From positions 3,296,609 through 3,360,608 of the forward strand of contig VCAZ01000038.1 in assembly GCA_005784505.1 (NCBI GenBank): a DNA stretch of 64,000 nt. Direction: 5' to 3'. This DNA is from Bagarius yarrelli. Lineage: Eukaryota; Chordata; Actinopteri; Siluriformes; Sisoridae. Both the position numbers and the translations under genes were made by a program. Position 1 is the stretch's first letter, and every line of letters begins with the position of its first letter. The notes below the pieces were generated by a model. It had not been told where the DNA came from, ran no database searches, and worked only from the letters and a program-made list of their open reading frames with translations. Of this stretch, positions 22,900 to 35,636 are shown piece by piece.

Positions 22900-23245
22900 A
22901 ACATGGGTAGTGTAAAAAGGGTAGTAGTAAAACCAGACAGGGTAGTGATATGCTCTGACTCTGCTTCTGTTTTAACATCATTTTTTTACTTTTTATTTCT
23001 AGAGAAGATCTGATTTGTGAAGTATTTACATTATTTTGGCGAATATGAAAGAAAGGAGTGGTAATCGGATTCTGCTGGTTGCCAGAGTTTGTAGGAGTGG
23101 TTGGTAACGAACCTGCTGACAAATTAGTAAAAAAATGCTTTAAATGGGGAAGAAATAGATTATGATGTCCTTTAAAGTAAATGTGAAGTTAAATCTATTA
23201 TTAAAGGAAATATTATTAAAGAGTGGCAGAAAAAAATGTAACATA
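22900..23245 (+). mobile_element. I/Nimb-type LINE, RNase H C-terminal fragment
   Basis: The plus strand reads DRVVICSDSASVLTSF (the CSDS acidic site of RNase H), a decayed middle, then VGNEPADKLVKKCFKW and IKGNIIKEWQ with frameshifts. This is the usual end of RNase H and the following linker in I-clade LINEs. It is oriented opposite to 21880-22265. Confidence 0.55.
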
Positions 23246-23251
23246 GATAGA

Positions 23252-24290
23252 CCAGTTCACAACAAATTAGAATACTTTATAAGACCAATAAAACATTTTT
23301 AGTGAATTGTTGGTCTTCTGGAAAGAATGTTCATTTACTTAACTTTACTTTTTAGTTACTCAATTTGGCGTGGCATGGAGGTGATCAGTCTGTGGCACTG
23401 CTGAGGTGGTATGGAAGCCCAAGTTCTTTCAAAGTGACCTTTAGCTCATCTGGATTTTTTGGTCTCTTGTTTGTGATTCTCCTCTGGACAATACCCCCAT
23501 AGATTCTCTATAGGTTTCAGGTCTGGTGAGTTTGCTGGCCAGTCAAGCACACCAACACAATGGTCATTCAACCAACTTTTGGTGCTTTTGGCGGTATGGG
23601 CAGGTGCCAAATCCTGCTGGAAAATGAAATCAGCATCTTTAAAAAGCTGGTTAGCAGAAGAAATCGTGAAGTGCTCTAAAATTTCTTGGTAAACAGGTGC
23701 AGTGACTTTGGTTTTAAAAAAACACAGTGGACCAACACCAGCAGATGACATTGCATCCCAAATCATCACAGACTGTGGAAACTTAACACATGACTTCAAG
23801 CAACTTGGGCTAGGACCTTGGTTTCCAAATGAAATACAAAACTTGCTCAGTGAGGACTTAGCCCAGGTAAGATGCCTCTGACATTGTCTATGGTTCAGGA
23901 GTGGCTTAACAAGAGGAATACAACAACTGTTCCAAATTCCTCTCGATGCCTTGACCCCAGTATCAGTCCATTCCTTGTGAAGTTCACCTTAATTCTTAAA
24001 TCGATTTTGCTTGACAAGCATCTCAAGGCTGCGGTTCTCTCAATTGGTTGCACATCTTTTTCTTCCACACTTTTTCCTTCCACTCAACTTTCTGCTAACA
24101 TGCTTGAAAACAGCACTCTGTGAACAGCCAGCTTGTGTCAGTGATTGTCTTCTGGACAACTGTCAGATCATCAGTCTACCCAATGAATGTGTAGCCTAGT
24201 GAACCAAACTGAGAGAACGATTTTGAGTCAGTGTTTTAAGTTTATCAGTTGATCGGCATGTGATATACAGTATGATTGTGTAAAAGGTAT
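23252..24290 (-). mobile_element. Tc1-like element with decayed transposase
   Basis: The left end starts near caacaaattagaatacttta. Minus-strand 23799-23446 gives a long transposase C-terminal piece: SVMIWDAMSSAGVGPLCFFK, then FIFQQDLAPAHTAKSTKSWL (second catalytic Asp region), then DWPANSPDLKPIENLW (third catalytic acid region). The N-terminal half at 24180-23860 is broken with several deletions. The right end is near 24290. Confidence 0.88.
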
Positions 24291-25019
24291 GATGAGGAAA
24301 TAAAGGATTTATTGTTAGGGGTTAGGGTTATCATATTTAAACAAAATAGGTAAGGTAAATGAGGATTTGGCATGTTTGTTAGGATATGATTTTTATAGAG
24401 AGAGTAGGATACAAAATATTAATAAGATACATATGTACTACTAGATTAAAGAATAAGATTTATATAGAATAAGGATGCTCTAGTATATTCCAAAATTTAG
24501 GGGCCAATCTGGAGCTGAAACACACACAGTGCCAGGTAGGATTTTGGAAGATGGAATAGGATGGAGTATCAAATAATTATATATAATATAAGGATGGATA
24601 TATAAAAAGAGGCATAAGCATAAACAAGGAAAACCTGATTATAAATAAATCATGACTGCTTAACAGCAAAAGTAGGTGGCGATATGGATGAGAACGCAAC
24701 ACAGCAAAAATGAAGAGAAAGAAAAAATAACTCATCTCTATGTCTGCAGCCATACCCTTTTGGGTCAGTCACATTTTGACCGTGTTCCAATACCCGCAAT
24801 TGGTACCCTCAGGGTGTGACATTTGTAACATCAGGATGTGACCATTTTTGTTTATTTTCCCTAAATAAATAATAAAATATGCGGACTAATAGCCGAATGG
24901 CAGAGTTGTTTCTGTCTGTAAAGAGATGTTTTTGTCAAATGCCACCCGAAAACTTTTAAAAAAGTAGTTTTTTCAGTGTGAAGCCCTTCTTATCACACAT
25001 TATACTATGCTGAGAAACC
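24291..25019. other. Intergenic DNA, nothing recognised
   Basis: AT-rich, with no frame or transposon motif that I can name. Confidence 0.4.
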
Positions 25020-25430
25020 TCTATCACCTCTGTTTCCCCCTCTCCTAGGAAGTGCAGGCAACCCTCCATCAGCTCTCTGACGCTGTCAAAGTTGACACGT
25101 TCGCAGGCATTCCCTGGTTATTTTATTATTTTTAGTTTGGTAGGCATAAACTTTTGGAACCTGCTGCCACAAACTCCTGAATGCTATCATTGTTTCAATT
25201 TGTCCGTCAACTCCCCTAAAAAATTCCCCATTTCTAATGACATCTCTCCCTCCGAAAAAGAAAAAAAAATTAAGAACAAAAGATTTAAGAAAAAAAGAAA
25301 AGGAAAAAAAAAAGAATTTAGAAAGAAAGGTTTAAGAGAAGAGAAACGTAAGAATTAGGAAAGAAGAGATTTAGGAAAAAGAAAGATTAAGAAAAGAAAT
25401 GTTAAATTTTAGGAAAGAGGAGATTTCAGT
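25020..25430 (+). mobile_element. LINE reverse transcriptase C-terminal scrap plus A-rich tract
   Basis: The plus strand reads LTRSQAFPGYFIIFSLVGIN and FWNLLPQTPECYHCFNLSVN, like the end of a LINE polyprotein (the hydrophobic FWNLLP motif). From 25257 a purine tract rich in AAAGAAAAG runs to about 25430. Confidence 0.45.
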
Positions 25431-25869
25431 TTTGCTTATCCTTTAGTGTTTTTGAATGCAAAGCATTTTAGCTCAACAGATGTGAGTTACGTATCTACAC
25501 ACACCAGAACTCCCAGTCACTCCCAGTGGTTTCCACAAGCAGTCTGTCCTGTCCTGTGATCCAACACTTTGTGTGTGGAAAAAGTCAGCTGATATAAGGT
25601 TATAAGAACTTTTGAACACATCTGCAAAGGATTTCTGTCAAGTAACTTATCACTAACCATGTTACCTCTCATCACCACCCATTATTATATTAGCAGTTAA
25701 TAAATTAGTTTAAGGTTAACAATACCATTGGAAATGCCTGAAATCAACTGTTTGTTTTAAATACACTATTAAAACCATAAATGTTGGCCATAATATATTA
25801 GTGATCATCTACCTTCAGGACAAAAATTAGCCAGTGACCATTCTTAATAAGTCTACTAAGTATTTACCA

Positions 25870-26740
25870 GGTAATTACAAACCAAGAAGCCCACACATGC
25901 TGATCTAGTGGACCCATAATCAAACATAATTTTGTGTCCCCATTGGTTTCGCTAAAATTTTTCATACTCAGGTTTTAAGTCTGTTTCTTGCATCAAAATA
26001 AAGTGTGCTTTTTCTATTGCAAAACAAAAAATCTGTCTTAATCCTCTAGCATTAAGTGAAATGCAAAAAAAGAAAGTATTCATAAACAAATTGTCAACTG
26101 CCAGCAAATATTATAAACTTACTATAAACTTCAAAAAGAAGAAAGCCCGAACAAATATAATGCAGATAAACCATCCAATTAATTCTTGTCTACAATTTAT
26201 GAAATCAAAAGGCATTTTCAAGCATTAACAAGATTTGAAAGAATATTCAAGTGCTCCTACGTGATTTTCAGTCTGTTTATGTATCCGGCACCACCTTTGT
26301 GGTACGCATTTTTCCATGCTGCTTTTATTTTTAGCCACAGTGCAGCACAGGCCTCCCTGTCAAATTTTCTTCAATGAACATGATATGAAGCTCTTTGCAA
26401 ATTGCATGATCCTTGGTCCAGTACCCACAAAGCATCATGGTACATTTCTGTGTGAATTGAACAATGGCAAGCATGTTTTTTTTTCAAATCCATAATGTGA
26501 TTGATGTTTGAGGACTATGATTGGGAGATTTTCACCAACTGCCTCATATATGTCTTCATCTTTCTTTTTTCAGTCCACAAATTGTAAGATTTTCATTTGC
26601 ATTTCTTTTGTTCAATCTTGTGTTCCATTAATTCCATGTAATCTGTTCATGAAGCCAATACAGCATCGACAGCGGATGATATCATATAGGGTTCCTGTCT
26701 ATATGTCAACGTTTTTTACAACAGTATAGGAGTATACAAT
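25870..26740 (-). mobile_element. L1-like LINE pieces (endonuclease start and ORF1-like)
   Basis: Minus-strand 26060-25880 reads LNAEGLRQIFCFAIEKAHFI and LMQETDLKPEYEKF, like the first endonuclease motifs of L1-type elements (QE catalytic residues). Minus-strand 26740-26180 has a decayed ORF1-like stretch (ACAALWLKIKAAWKNAYHKG). Frames are broken and no boundaries were found. Confidence 0.45.
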
Positions 26741-27529
26741 TTTTTCACATTTTATTTTTAGCCTCAGGAATTTCTCTTTTAAATAATTTATATTTGAATT
26801 TTTCTTAAAAGGAAAGGTGATATGGATATCTGTGAAGTTTATTTAACTCAGTGTACACAGAGATTATTTAAAAAAAAAATATGTACTAATATGTATTTTT
26901 TATTGGACTCTACCTCTGCTTTAAAAAAATGTTATTTTCTATCTTATGTTATGTTCTAATGTATTTCTATATGTGTGTGCATGCGTGTGGAATTATTTGT
27001 AATTTTTTATTTTTTTTAATACAACCTCAAATTCCACGAATCCACCCTCAGTTGTGACAGAAGGCATAAGGGTTTCATGTCATAATGATCAATGATCAAC
27101 TTGAAAAATAATACAAAAAATAATTTCCAGGTGAAAATGGCCCAAGCATGTACTGTACACTTGTATAAACAAGCTAGTAGTAAATGCACATTTCCATTTT
27201 TTTCTCAACAGTGTACATAGGATTTTTTACCTGCTAATGGTAAGAATGTTTGTTTGTGAAAGCTGTTAGATAATAAAAATTTAAGGCTTACAGTATTTCT
27301 AAATATATTTTTTCACAGTATGATCTCAGCACAATGTGCATCATGCCCATTACCATTCACAGAGGTAAGGTCGTTGTGTGTGTTTCAACTTTGTGTACTG
27401 CTTAGTTGTGTTGAGTTTGCGGTTCTAAACTTTGCTTTAACAAACTTATACTGGTTCTGTTCTCTTTTTGAATTAACAGTACTTTTTAACACACAGCACT
27501 TTATTTAGAATTTATTTAGTCATGCACAT
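26741..27529. other. Intergenic DNA, nothing recognised
   Basis: T-rich. The short plus-strand frame at 27320-27508 has no family resemblance. Confidence 0.4.
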
Positions 27530-28025
27530 CACGCCTTACTCCTTATAGGCCCAGGCGTTCTCACCCAAGCCACTCTTCCAGAAACCTAATCTACCCTTCT
27601 CTGTTGTGTCAGTCTCAAATAGTGTTGGTAGGTGGGCTGTGAAATTACCCACCCTGTGCATATAAAAGCTGACTTCAAACGTAGCTCTACCTTCCTTCTA
27701 CTCTCTGGACTTCCTGGCGCTCATTGAGACCTGGATATCCCCATACAATTTTGCTACCCCAGCTGCGTCATCCTTTGCCTATGTGCTGTTTAACACAACA
27801 CAAGAAAACAGGCACAGGTCTCTAAATTTTTGCACCCCACCCCACTGCTGGGTTCCTTCCACTGGCAGATGCTTGCCTACAAAGCCAAAAACAGGGCAGC
27901 TGAGATGGGGTGAATCTCCTCAACAAACATCACATATGATACCTTTGATATGTCACATGGCCATATTAGTGTACATTTTTCACCTTCACCTGTTTTTGTG
28001 TGAGTGTTGCCTTGATGTCACCTGA
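27530..28025 (+). mobile_element. L2-type LINE, endonuclease fragment
   Basis: The plus strand reads FYSLDFLALIETWISPYNFA then TPAASSFAYVLFNTTQ, matching the first endonuclease motif (the E in ETW) of L2-type fish LINEs. After 27810 it jumps to unrelated LINE 3' material (atgcttgcctacaaagccaa, also seen near 57740). Confidence 0.6.
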
Positions 28026-28920
28026 AATTACATAATGTCACTATAATATGCATCATAGAATTTCATTTACTGTGCTGCATCATAGAATTCCATTTACTGT
28101 GCTGAGCATTTTGATGTCATATAGACACATTAGTTAAACTATATGTCTCCGCCCATTTGTTGTACTTTTAATGAGCGTTTACTTAAAACAAAAGAATCAT
28201 ATTTAGCACAACAGAATTTCCCAACAATAAATGTTAATTCACAAACCGTTAAAACCAAACACTTTAAAGATTTATAGATTTATACATTTGCCCCAACCAG
28301 TTTCACAGAAACCACTCTCTTATCAAAACTGTTCTATTTCAGCTTCTCTTTAGTCCACATTCAAAGACAGTGCATATAATTATTTTCTGTATTTATTTAA
28401 AACAGTAAAATTCTGTGTTATCTACAGAAGGTGTCTAATGGCTTGTTTAGCCTTCCTTTGTACACACTAATATTGAATTAGACCAATACAATACCACAGT
28501 GCTTAGACCGATAGTCTTCAAACATCATATATTCAATTTGACCTTATTTGTTAGAATACTGGGAAATAACCTTTATTTTAGGTAAAATAACCTACAACCT
28601 TTTGTAATAAGAGCAGGAAAGGGAGAGTTATAGAAATGTTACATACAACACATTGGGAAAAATGGTAAAGTCGAGTTAACGAGTTTTTATAGAAACACAC
28701 TGATGTCAACAGGAATTTGACAGAAATTTTTATAGTTGCTACAAAGATTGCAGCAAGTGACTGCAGGACAATAAACAATACATTTGCATTTTTTTCAGTT
28801 AGTTTACAGCTGATGATGCTTCTTAAGTAAAATAATTAAAGCAACCAAGTTCATCCAGTTGACTATAATAAGTAACCTAAAATTAGTCAACATCATAGTC
28901 ATTTACATTTTTTATTTCTC
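28026..28920. other. Intergenic DNA, nothing recognised
   Basis: A short tandem duplication (gcatcatagaattccatttac, about 29 bp apart) lies at 28050-28105. No genes were seen. Confidence 0.4.
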
Positions 28921-29099
28921 CCTGGAACCCAGGCTTAAAAAATGTCCTCCTCCTCACCAGTCACAGAAACAATAGGTATATATACACAGTAACTGATAGG
29001 GGGAAACAACCAACACCTGGGAACAATAGAGAAACAATAAACCAATGACAGGTCTGGGGACGGATAAACACATGCCTATTTAATTAAACAAAGAAACAA

Positions 29100-30525
29100 T
29101 TGCAGACCAGTACTGCGGAGGCCCGCAATCCGAACTGACTTAGGTCTTCCAGTCAGAAAGTCCAGTTATCCAGTTGCAGAGGGAGGTGTTCAGGCCCAGC
29201 GGGCTCAGCTTCTCGATCAGGTGCTGAGGGATGATTGTGTTAGATGCTGAACTAAAATCTATGAAACAGCATTCGTATGTATATCTGTTTATTGCCTAGG
29301 TGTGTGAGGGCCAGATGGAGGGTTGTGGCAATGGCAACAGACCTCCGTGGGTTAACTCCCTGCTGCCATGTTGTTCTGCACCTCATACCAGGCGTAGAAG
29401 TTGTTTAGCACATCTGGAAGAGAGGTGTCACTGTCACAAGTTGGTGAAGTTGTCTTGTAGTTAGTGATTGTCTGGATGCTCTGCTGAGTGTCCACGCTGT
29501 CCTGGAAATGGTCATGAATTTCTCTTGGCATATGCTTGCTTTGCCTAAAAAAGACAGTTTGGCCCTTTTTTTTAGGGCAGTCTTGTCCTCTGGCCTAAAG
29601 GCAGTGTCCCTGGACTTCAGCAGTGTTTGCACCCTGTGGTCATCCACGGTTTCTGATTGGAGCATATTGTAATGGTTTTGGAAACAGTCAAGTCATCAAT
29701 GCACTTGCTGATGTAGCTGATCACTGATGTACTCCTCCAGGTTAACAGACTGGTTGGTTGCAGCCTCCCTAAACATCTGCCAGTCAGTGCGCTCAAAACA
29801 ATCCTGAAGAGCAGAAGTAACTCCTCTTTGCCAGGTTCTCACCTGCTTTAAAACCGGTTTGGGGCATCTGACAAGTGGTCTGTATGCTGAAATTAGCATA
29901 ACAGAGATGTGATCTAAGTACCGAGATGGGGGCTCCGCCCGGTGCGTACCGGTGCCAGGGATGTTTGTCTAAACAAAATCCAGCGTGTTTTCCCCTCTTG
30001 CAAAGTTTACATATTGGTGAAATTTAGGGAGCACTGATTTGAGATTTGCATGGTTTAAATCTTGGGTGATGATTGGGCGCCAAGTCTTCGGCGAACAGTC
30101 TGTCGGGGTGTGCATTCTGCAGATCGCTACATAAAGCACCTCCTAAGCATTAGCACTGGATGGAATGTACACTCCAACAATAAAAACTGTAGCGAATTCC
30201 AGTGGTAAATAAAATGACCTGCATCTGACAGTCACAAACTCCACTAGCGATGAGCAGTAAGTAGAGACAATCACAGAGCTGTAAACACACCAACACAGGA
30301 TTTGTGCAAACACACGCTACATTTTTGCTGGCATGAAACGAGGTTAGCCCTTCTAGCTGAATTCTTGCTTCCTCACTTCCGACGTCCCCTCTCTATGCTG
30401 TGCATATCTCTGGTCTTAATGAACCTTTCTTTGTCGGGCTAAAAACATAGATAGCATCATTTTGGATCCGGAATAGTAGCTGCGTGCTACTGCCGCACCA
30501 CCATCTTGGATCCTAGTTGCAGTTG
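29100..30525 (-). mobile_element. Rex1-like LINE, broken, with 5' end
   Basis: Minus-strand order is as follows. A 5' region begins near 30515 (aagatggtggtgcggcagta). Endonuclease traces run to 29930. 29899-29696 reads MLISAYRPLVRCPKPVLKQV then DCFERTDWQMFREAATNQSV. 29665-29405 reads VQTLLKSRDTAFRPEDKTAL. Then there is an internal loss and an RT piece at 29330-29110 (FSASNTIIPQHLIEKLSPLG then NTSLCNWI-like). Several stops and deletions. Related copies are at 3480-3960 and 47100-48480. Confidence 0.75.
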
Positions 30526-31019
30526 CACAATTTTAATTTACGTCATAATTAGACATATGACGTAAAGCATTACATCATAAACCACACAATAATAAACCAA
30601 AAAGTGCACAATTTTAGGCATTAAAATACCTGCAATTACACATTTTTTCTGCACAAGCTTTAACTTCCGTGTTGCAACCTGTCTTGCAGTTGCAGTCGGT
30701 TGTGCAGTTCTGCTGTCTCAGTACAGCATCTGATCCTTTGTGATCCTCACCGATCCTCACCGTTGCATTTGGTTAATCAAGTAGGAGGTACTCCATTTCG
30801 TGCAGAGCATGTTTCTTTTTCTCCAGTCCTTGTTTTGCTACCTTTTTTCCTTTTTTGGGCTCTATTGTTTTTTTTTTTTTACCTTTTTACTTCTGTACAA
30901 ATGTACGGGTGTATGTGCAAGCAAAACTAAACTATTTGCTCCATCATTTGACCTACTCACTACAATGTCGATAAAGGTGTTATTGAGGATGGCCTCAGAC
31001 AACGAGTGTGAGTGAATTC
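30526..31019. other. Intergenic DNA, nothing recognised
   Basis: Contains a T-rich frame at 30800-31015 that looks random. Confidence 0.4.
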
Positions 31020-31905
31020 ATGATTGATGGAGAGATAAGAGAGATAACCAAGAGGGGTGTAATTCTATTGTATTATTTTGAGTGGAATTTGACAGGTTTT
31101 TCATAGAGATGTATTCTATCAGTAAGCTTTTCGAAGATGTACTATGTATGGTGTTCCTTGATTTCCAGTTCATGAGGATAGTTTTCTTGGCAATAGAGCC
31201 ACTAGGCGTAGTTGACTATTTGTATTGTTTAAATTGATTAGGCATACATCACCTAGGGAGACAATAGGATGTGAAATCCTATAAGGTTAGATAGTGAGTC
31301 AGTAACGTTTTCCCAAATTTTTTTCATCGCCGTGCAAGTATGTGTCTGGGGTGTTTTGTGTACAATTTGAGCATGTTTTCGCAGTAAAAACCCCTTTTGA
31401 AATAATTTCCGTCCAGTTAAGTGAGATCTATTAAGTAGAAATTTTTGCAGATTTGTGTCCAAAAAGCAGCATCGGATATAATAGATAAATCTGATTCCCA
31501 TTTAACATTTAGTAGACTCAATGTATTGTGTAATTTTGATATCATTCTGTAAAATCTTTCCAGTAGAATTTGGTAATAATTGAATCTAGTGATTTAAACC
31601 AGGAAGGGGTTGTGTTGGTGTCATTGTAAGTAAATAGTTTAATTTATTCATTTTCATAATATATTCCTAATAGACAGTGGTAAATTCATTCACCGTTAAA
31701 GGTCGTCTTCTTTTGTTTTAGGTATAGTTTAGTCCAAATAGCTTTGACCGCCTGGGGGAAAAATAAATACCTAGATATGTGATGTGATTGGTGCACAGAG
31801 GAACTAATAATGTTTAAGTTTAGGCTTTATTTAGTCAAGCATTTTGTATAGATTCGCCTTAGACAAAGTAGCAGATCTGCTAGGCGTACTAGGCGTAGTT
31901 GACTA

Positions 31906-31947
31906 CACCATAATACTCAACAACAATGGTTGTTGAGTATTATGGTG
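31906..31947. repeat. Perfect 19-bp inverted repeat with 4-nt loop
   Basis: Arm 31906-31924 (caccataatactcaacaac), loop AATG, arm 31929-31947 exactly complementary. It lies inside the L1-like remnant. Confidence 0.95.
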
Positions 31948-32099
31948 ATCTGGTATGTTTAGACGCCCCATTCTTATTAAACATGTTGTTGATGATGAGA
32001 GTGGCTGGTTGCTTAACATATTAGGAAGCCCTCATGTCTGTGTTTCCCCTCTGGTTCTCCTTTTAGTTATACTGTCCTAGTAAGTCTTGCCAGAGTCCA

Positions 32100-32750
32100 T
32101 GATTGCACTCTACATTAAGTAAACAATCACTCTATACACTGTAATTATGATTTTACTTAACTGTTTTCCTCCTTTTTTTTCTTTCTTCCTTCCCTTCTCT
32201 CTCTTACTGTCAAACTACATAAGCCACAACTGAGCTGCCAGTGATCCAGACCCCATCTCCACTCTGGAACTGTCAGGCCCTTTCGCGTGACCCACCTTCA
32301 GTTGATGATCATCACATCACCAGGGTGACAAAGACGTTTACACTCTGCCATAGAAACGTTCCAGCTGTTCTTTGAGGACTTATGACTTAATTTGCTTACA
32401 CACACACACACAGTGTGGCTGCATAATTCCTGCTACCTGTTTTTTTACCCAAATGAGGATGGCTTCTCTGGTGAGTCTAGATCCTCTCAAAGTTTCTTCC
32501 TACTCCGTCTCAGGAAGTTTTCCTTGCCACCATCACCCTCGGCTTTAATCAGGGACAAACTTTTTTTTGATTCATTTGCCTCTTATAATCTCTTTGCTTG
32601 TGTACAGCTGTACAATTCAATTAAAAATTTAATTGTATTATGTCTGGGATGTCACATCCAAGCTGGTTAAATGTAATGAAAGAATAGGAGATTTACTCCA
32701 ATTAAATGAATATTCAGAAATATTTGACAATTAGTCGGAGTTTAATTGTT
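32100..32750 (+). mobile_element. L2-like 3' region
   Basis: Contains ctcaaagtttcttcctactc followed by cctcaggaagttttccttgccacc-like sequence, the conserved 3' segment of L2-type fish LINEs. No coding part remains. It splits the L1-like element. Confidence 0.5.
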
Positions 32751-34180
32751 TCTTGTAATGATGATGGGGGTCATTAAATAAAATAGATTATCAGCAGCCT
32801 AAAGACTTTTGTAGTGTATATTTAGTGTTTTGTTGCTTTTTTGACGGATTGCTGCTAATGGTTCGATAAAAATGGTAAAAGCGAAAGAGAGTGTCTAGTC
32901 CCCCAGTGCATTGTGAAGCTATGTGATGGTAGTCCATTTATAGCAATCAGCAGGGTATCCATCAAGACCTGATGATTTATTGTTCAGCATGAGTTTTAGG
33001 GCATTTTTGTTCTGTTAAGGGGGTTTCAAGAGTATTTATTTAATATTTTTTAAGTTGAGGTAGGTTGATATTATTAAGAAATGAATTAATATCTTTCTGG
33101 GTCAGGTCTTTTTCTTATTAATATATTTTATTTTAAAAATTTTAAAAGATTTGATTTGCTTCTTTTGGTGAAATGTTGGACTACCCTGCTGTGTCTGTCA
33201 TAACTGGTATTGTTGTTTTTTTCTTATTTTGTTTAATTTGATTTGCCAGATATTTAACAGATTGTTACTGTGATTGAAGATTTATTGTCTTAGTATTAAT
33301 TAATTCAATAATTAAAATGTACATTTTTTAATGTATCTTGCGTTTCATCTGTTTGGTTATTTATATGTTTCAGTTCAGCTTTTTGTTCCTTCTTTAAACT
33401 TTTTTTGTAAATTATTTTCCCACTAAGTACTGCTTTACAGAGAAGAGATGCCCACTGTTTTAAAATAACTGTCAGTCATTTCAGAAGAGATTTGTTAAAT
33501 CGCCATCTTGAAATGCATTTATATGCACTAGTTACATTCAACTTTAATGTTACTGGGGCATGATCACTAAATAACTATTGGATGAACCTTTGATTCGAAA
33601 ATATTTTATACAATAGAATTACTGTTGAGTAAAATTCAATACAGGAATACGAATGATGGACGGTGAGTAAAATTTGTATTTTTTAACGTTAGGATGCTGT
33701 AGACGCCAATTATCGACAAGACTAAATCACACATGAACTGTTTCATGGTTCCTACTGATTTCCAGATACGTTTATTGCCTGAAGTGTTAGATTGATAGTT
33801 GAGTATAGAACTGTGTTGAAATCACCTACTATAATGACTGAACAGTTAGAAAAATTTAAAATGGACAAAAAACAGGTCTGAAAGATGTCATTTGTGTTTG
33901 GGCCATAAAAAATGGCAAATGTAACTGGGCTATTATTAATTGAGATGGTAATATGTTTTTTTTCATGGTTTTGTTTTCTGCGACAACAGAGGTGAGGTAA
34001 GCAGAATCCTTGAAGTGCGTGAACTGAATCCTTTAAAAAGTTTTCTTTAGTGAGAGTGTCTTTTGGGCTAGAAGAAAAAAAGAAAAGGCGGGGAAAGACT
34101 GGAGACAGAGGAGAAAGAAAGAAAGAAAGAAAGAAAAAGAGAAAAAAAATCCTAAGGTTGTCTAGCAGACAGGAGTCGCC

Positions 34181-34672
34181 ATCTTAGTTTACGCACCAGG
34201 TCTTGTGGGGTCTCGTGTTACTTAGCCATCTTCTCCACTTTGTTGCAGCCTGTGTTTAATTCTTAGTGTTGTAGCAAGTTTTCATACTACTCCTCTTTTA
34301 TCATTTATATTACCTAGAGCTCTAGTTTACTTATTTTAGAGAGTATTAAAATATTCTAATCAGAAGAACTAGTTCTATGCTGCCATCTGGTCAATGTACC
34401 GGGTTGTAATCGTTTGGGTGGCACTATGCATGTTTCACAGAGAACCAAATATTCAATGCAGCACAGCTCATATGATGAACTTTACATATTTAACTAAATT
34501 TGATAGTTTAGATTTTATGTACGAGTTGCACTCAGCCCAAATTAGGCAGGCTACAAAATTACGGTTTGTTAGTTTAATCTCTCTAAGAAATCAAACTGTC
34601 TAGATTTTATAATATTTACTATGTAAAATAAAAGTGTAATATAAAAGACATTTCTGATTAACATCCTAATGT
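34181..34672. other. Intergenic DNA, nothing recognised
   Basis: Preceded by a GAAA-type purine tract at 34070-34150. The plus-strand frame at 34394-34603 is not recognised. Confidence 0.4.
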
Positions 34673-34855
34673 GGGAAGTGGTGGCTCATGGTTAAGGTGT
34701 TGGATTACCAACCCAAAGGTTGTGGGTCCAATTCCCAGCCCTGGCAAGCCACCACCGCTGGACCCCTGAGCAAGGCCCTTAACCCTCAGTTGTATAACAA
34801 GGAATATTGTAAGTTGCTCTGGATAAGGGCATCTGCCAAATAATGTAAATGTAAT
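34673..34855 (+). mobile_element. tRNA-derived SINE copy
   Basis: The head reads GTGGCTCATGGTTAAGGTGT (A-box-like) and GGTCCAATTCCC (B-box-like), and the tail reads gctctggataagggcatctg. Complete head to tail in the plus orientation. Confidence 0.85.
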
Positions 34856-35137
34856 TTTTTGACGTCAATCAACATTTAGTTAAAAATGTCAAAAGTTGAG
34901 AAACACAAAGGACCAATTTTGTTTCTTTGAAATAAAAAAAAAGATTTAAGTTGAATGTGATGTCTACTGCAGCACATTTTTCTTTCCTGCAAAAGGTTAA
35001 CATTTATATTCTTAACATATTTCCCTACATGATCATTTTGGTCTGAAAATTTGCTACAAAAGACTCATATTTAAGTACACCCAATTTTGGATTTAAAGAT
35101 TAAGAATGCTTTGGATTTAAGCATCCTTAGTAATACT

Positions 35138-35322
35138 ATTTACATTACATTCATATTTCTGACATTTGTCAGATGCCCCTATCCGGAGCGACATACACTT
35201 ACCTAATTTTTTTTTATCCAACAGAACAGTTGAGGGCCTTACTCAGGGGACGCTTGATGATGCTAAAAATGAAATCCACAATCTTCCAATCAACATTCCA
35301 ACACTTTAAATCACTCTGCTAC
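35138..35322 (-). mobile_element. Degraded SINE copy
   Basis: Tail segment cagatgcccctatccggagc, then a diverged body to about 35322. Same family as 34673-34855, reversed. Confidence 0.6.
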
Positions 35323-35399
35323 CACTTTCCTAATGTGTTTGGGCAAACTCAAAACGTGCCTTTTTATTTTAACACTAAGTAATGGATTTTTTTCTTGCC

Positions 35400-35636
35400 G
35401 AGTTTTATGGAGTGTACAGCTTATTGTGATCCCATGCACAGATACTTCAGTCTGTGAAACTCTGCAGCTCCTTTGGGGTTACCTTTGGTCTTTGTGCTGC
35501 CTCTCACTTGGCAGGTTTGAAGTGGGAGCCCAGTGGTTAAAGGTGTTGGACTACCAACGTGGGGACCTTGGTTTGATTTCCAGTGCCACCACCATGGGGA
35601 CCCTGAGAAAAGGCCCCTAACCCTCAATTGCTCAGC
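35400..35636 (+). mobile_element. DNA-element scrap followed by a truncated SINE
   Basis: 35400-35515 (gagttttatggagtgtacag, ctctgcagctcctttggggt) resembles a repeat common in fish, family not identified. 35526-35636 is a diverged SINE head and middle (agtggttaaaggtgttggac, cctaaccctcaattgctcag). Confidence 0.45.

Larger units (their letters stand above)
31020..34180 (-). mobile_element. L1/Tx1-like LINE remnant
   Basis: Minus-strand pieces lie in element order. Endonuclease traces at 33960-33740 read NVTFAIFYGPNTNDIFQTCF and SVIIVGDFNTVLYSTINLT. The start of the RT at about 33010-32930 reads ALKLMLNNKSSGLDGYPADC. RT C-terminal and 3' sequence lies at 31690-31030, including a frame at 31501-31253 with WFLYIRCCFLDTNLQKFLL-like residues. 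It is heavily decayed and interrupted at 32100-32750. Confidence 0.55.

Noticed and set aside
25092..25358. A lysine-rich 88-codon frame as a nuclear protein
   Set aside because: The basic tail is the A-rich tract after a LINE RT scrap.
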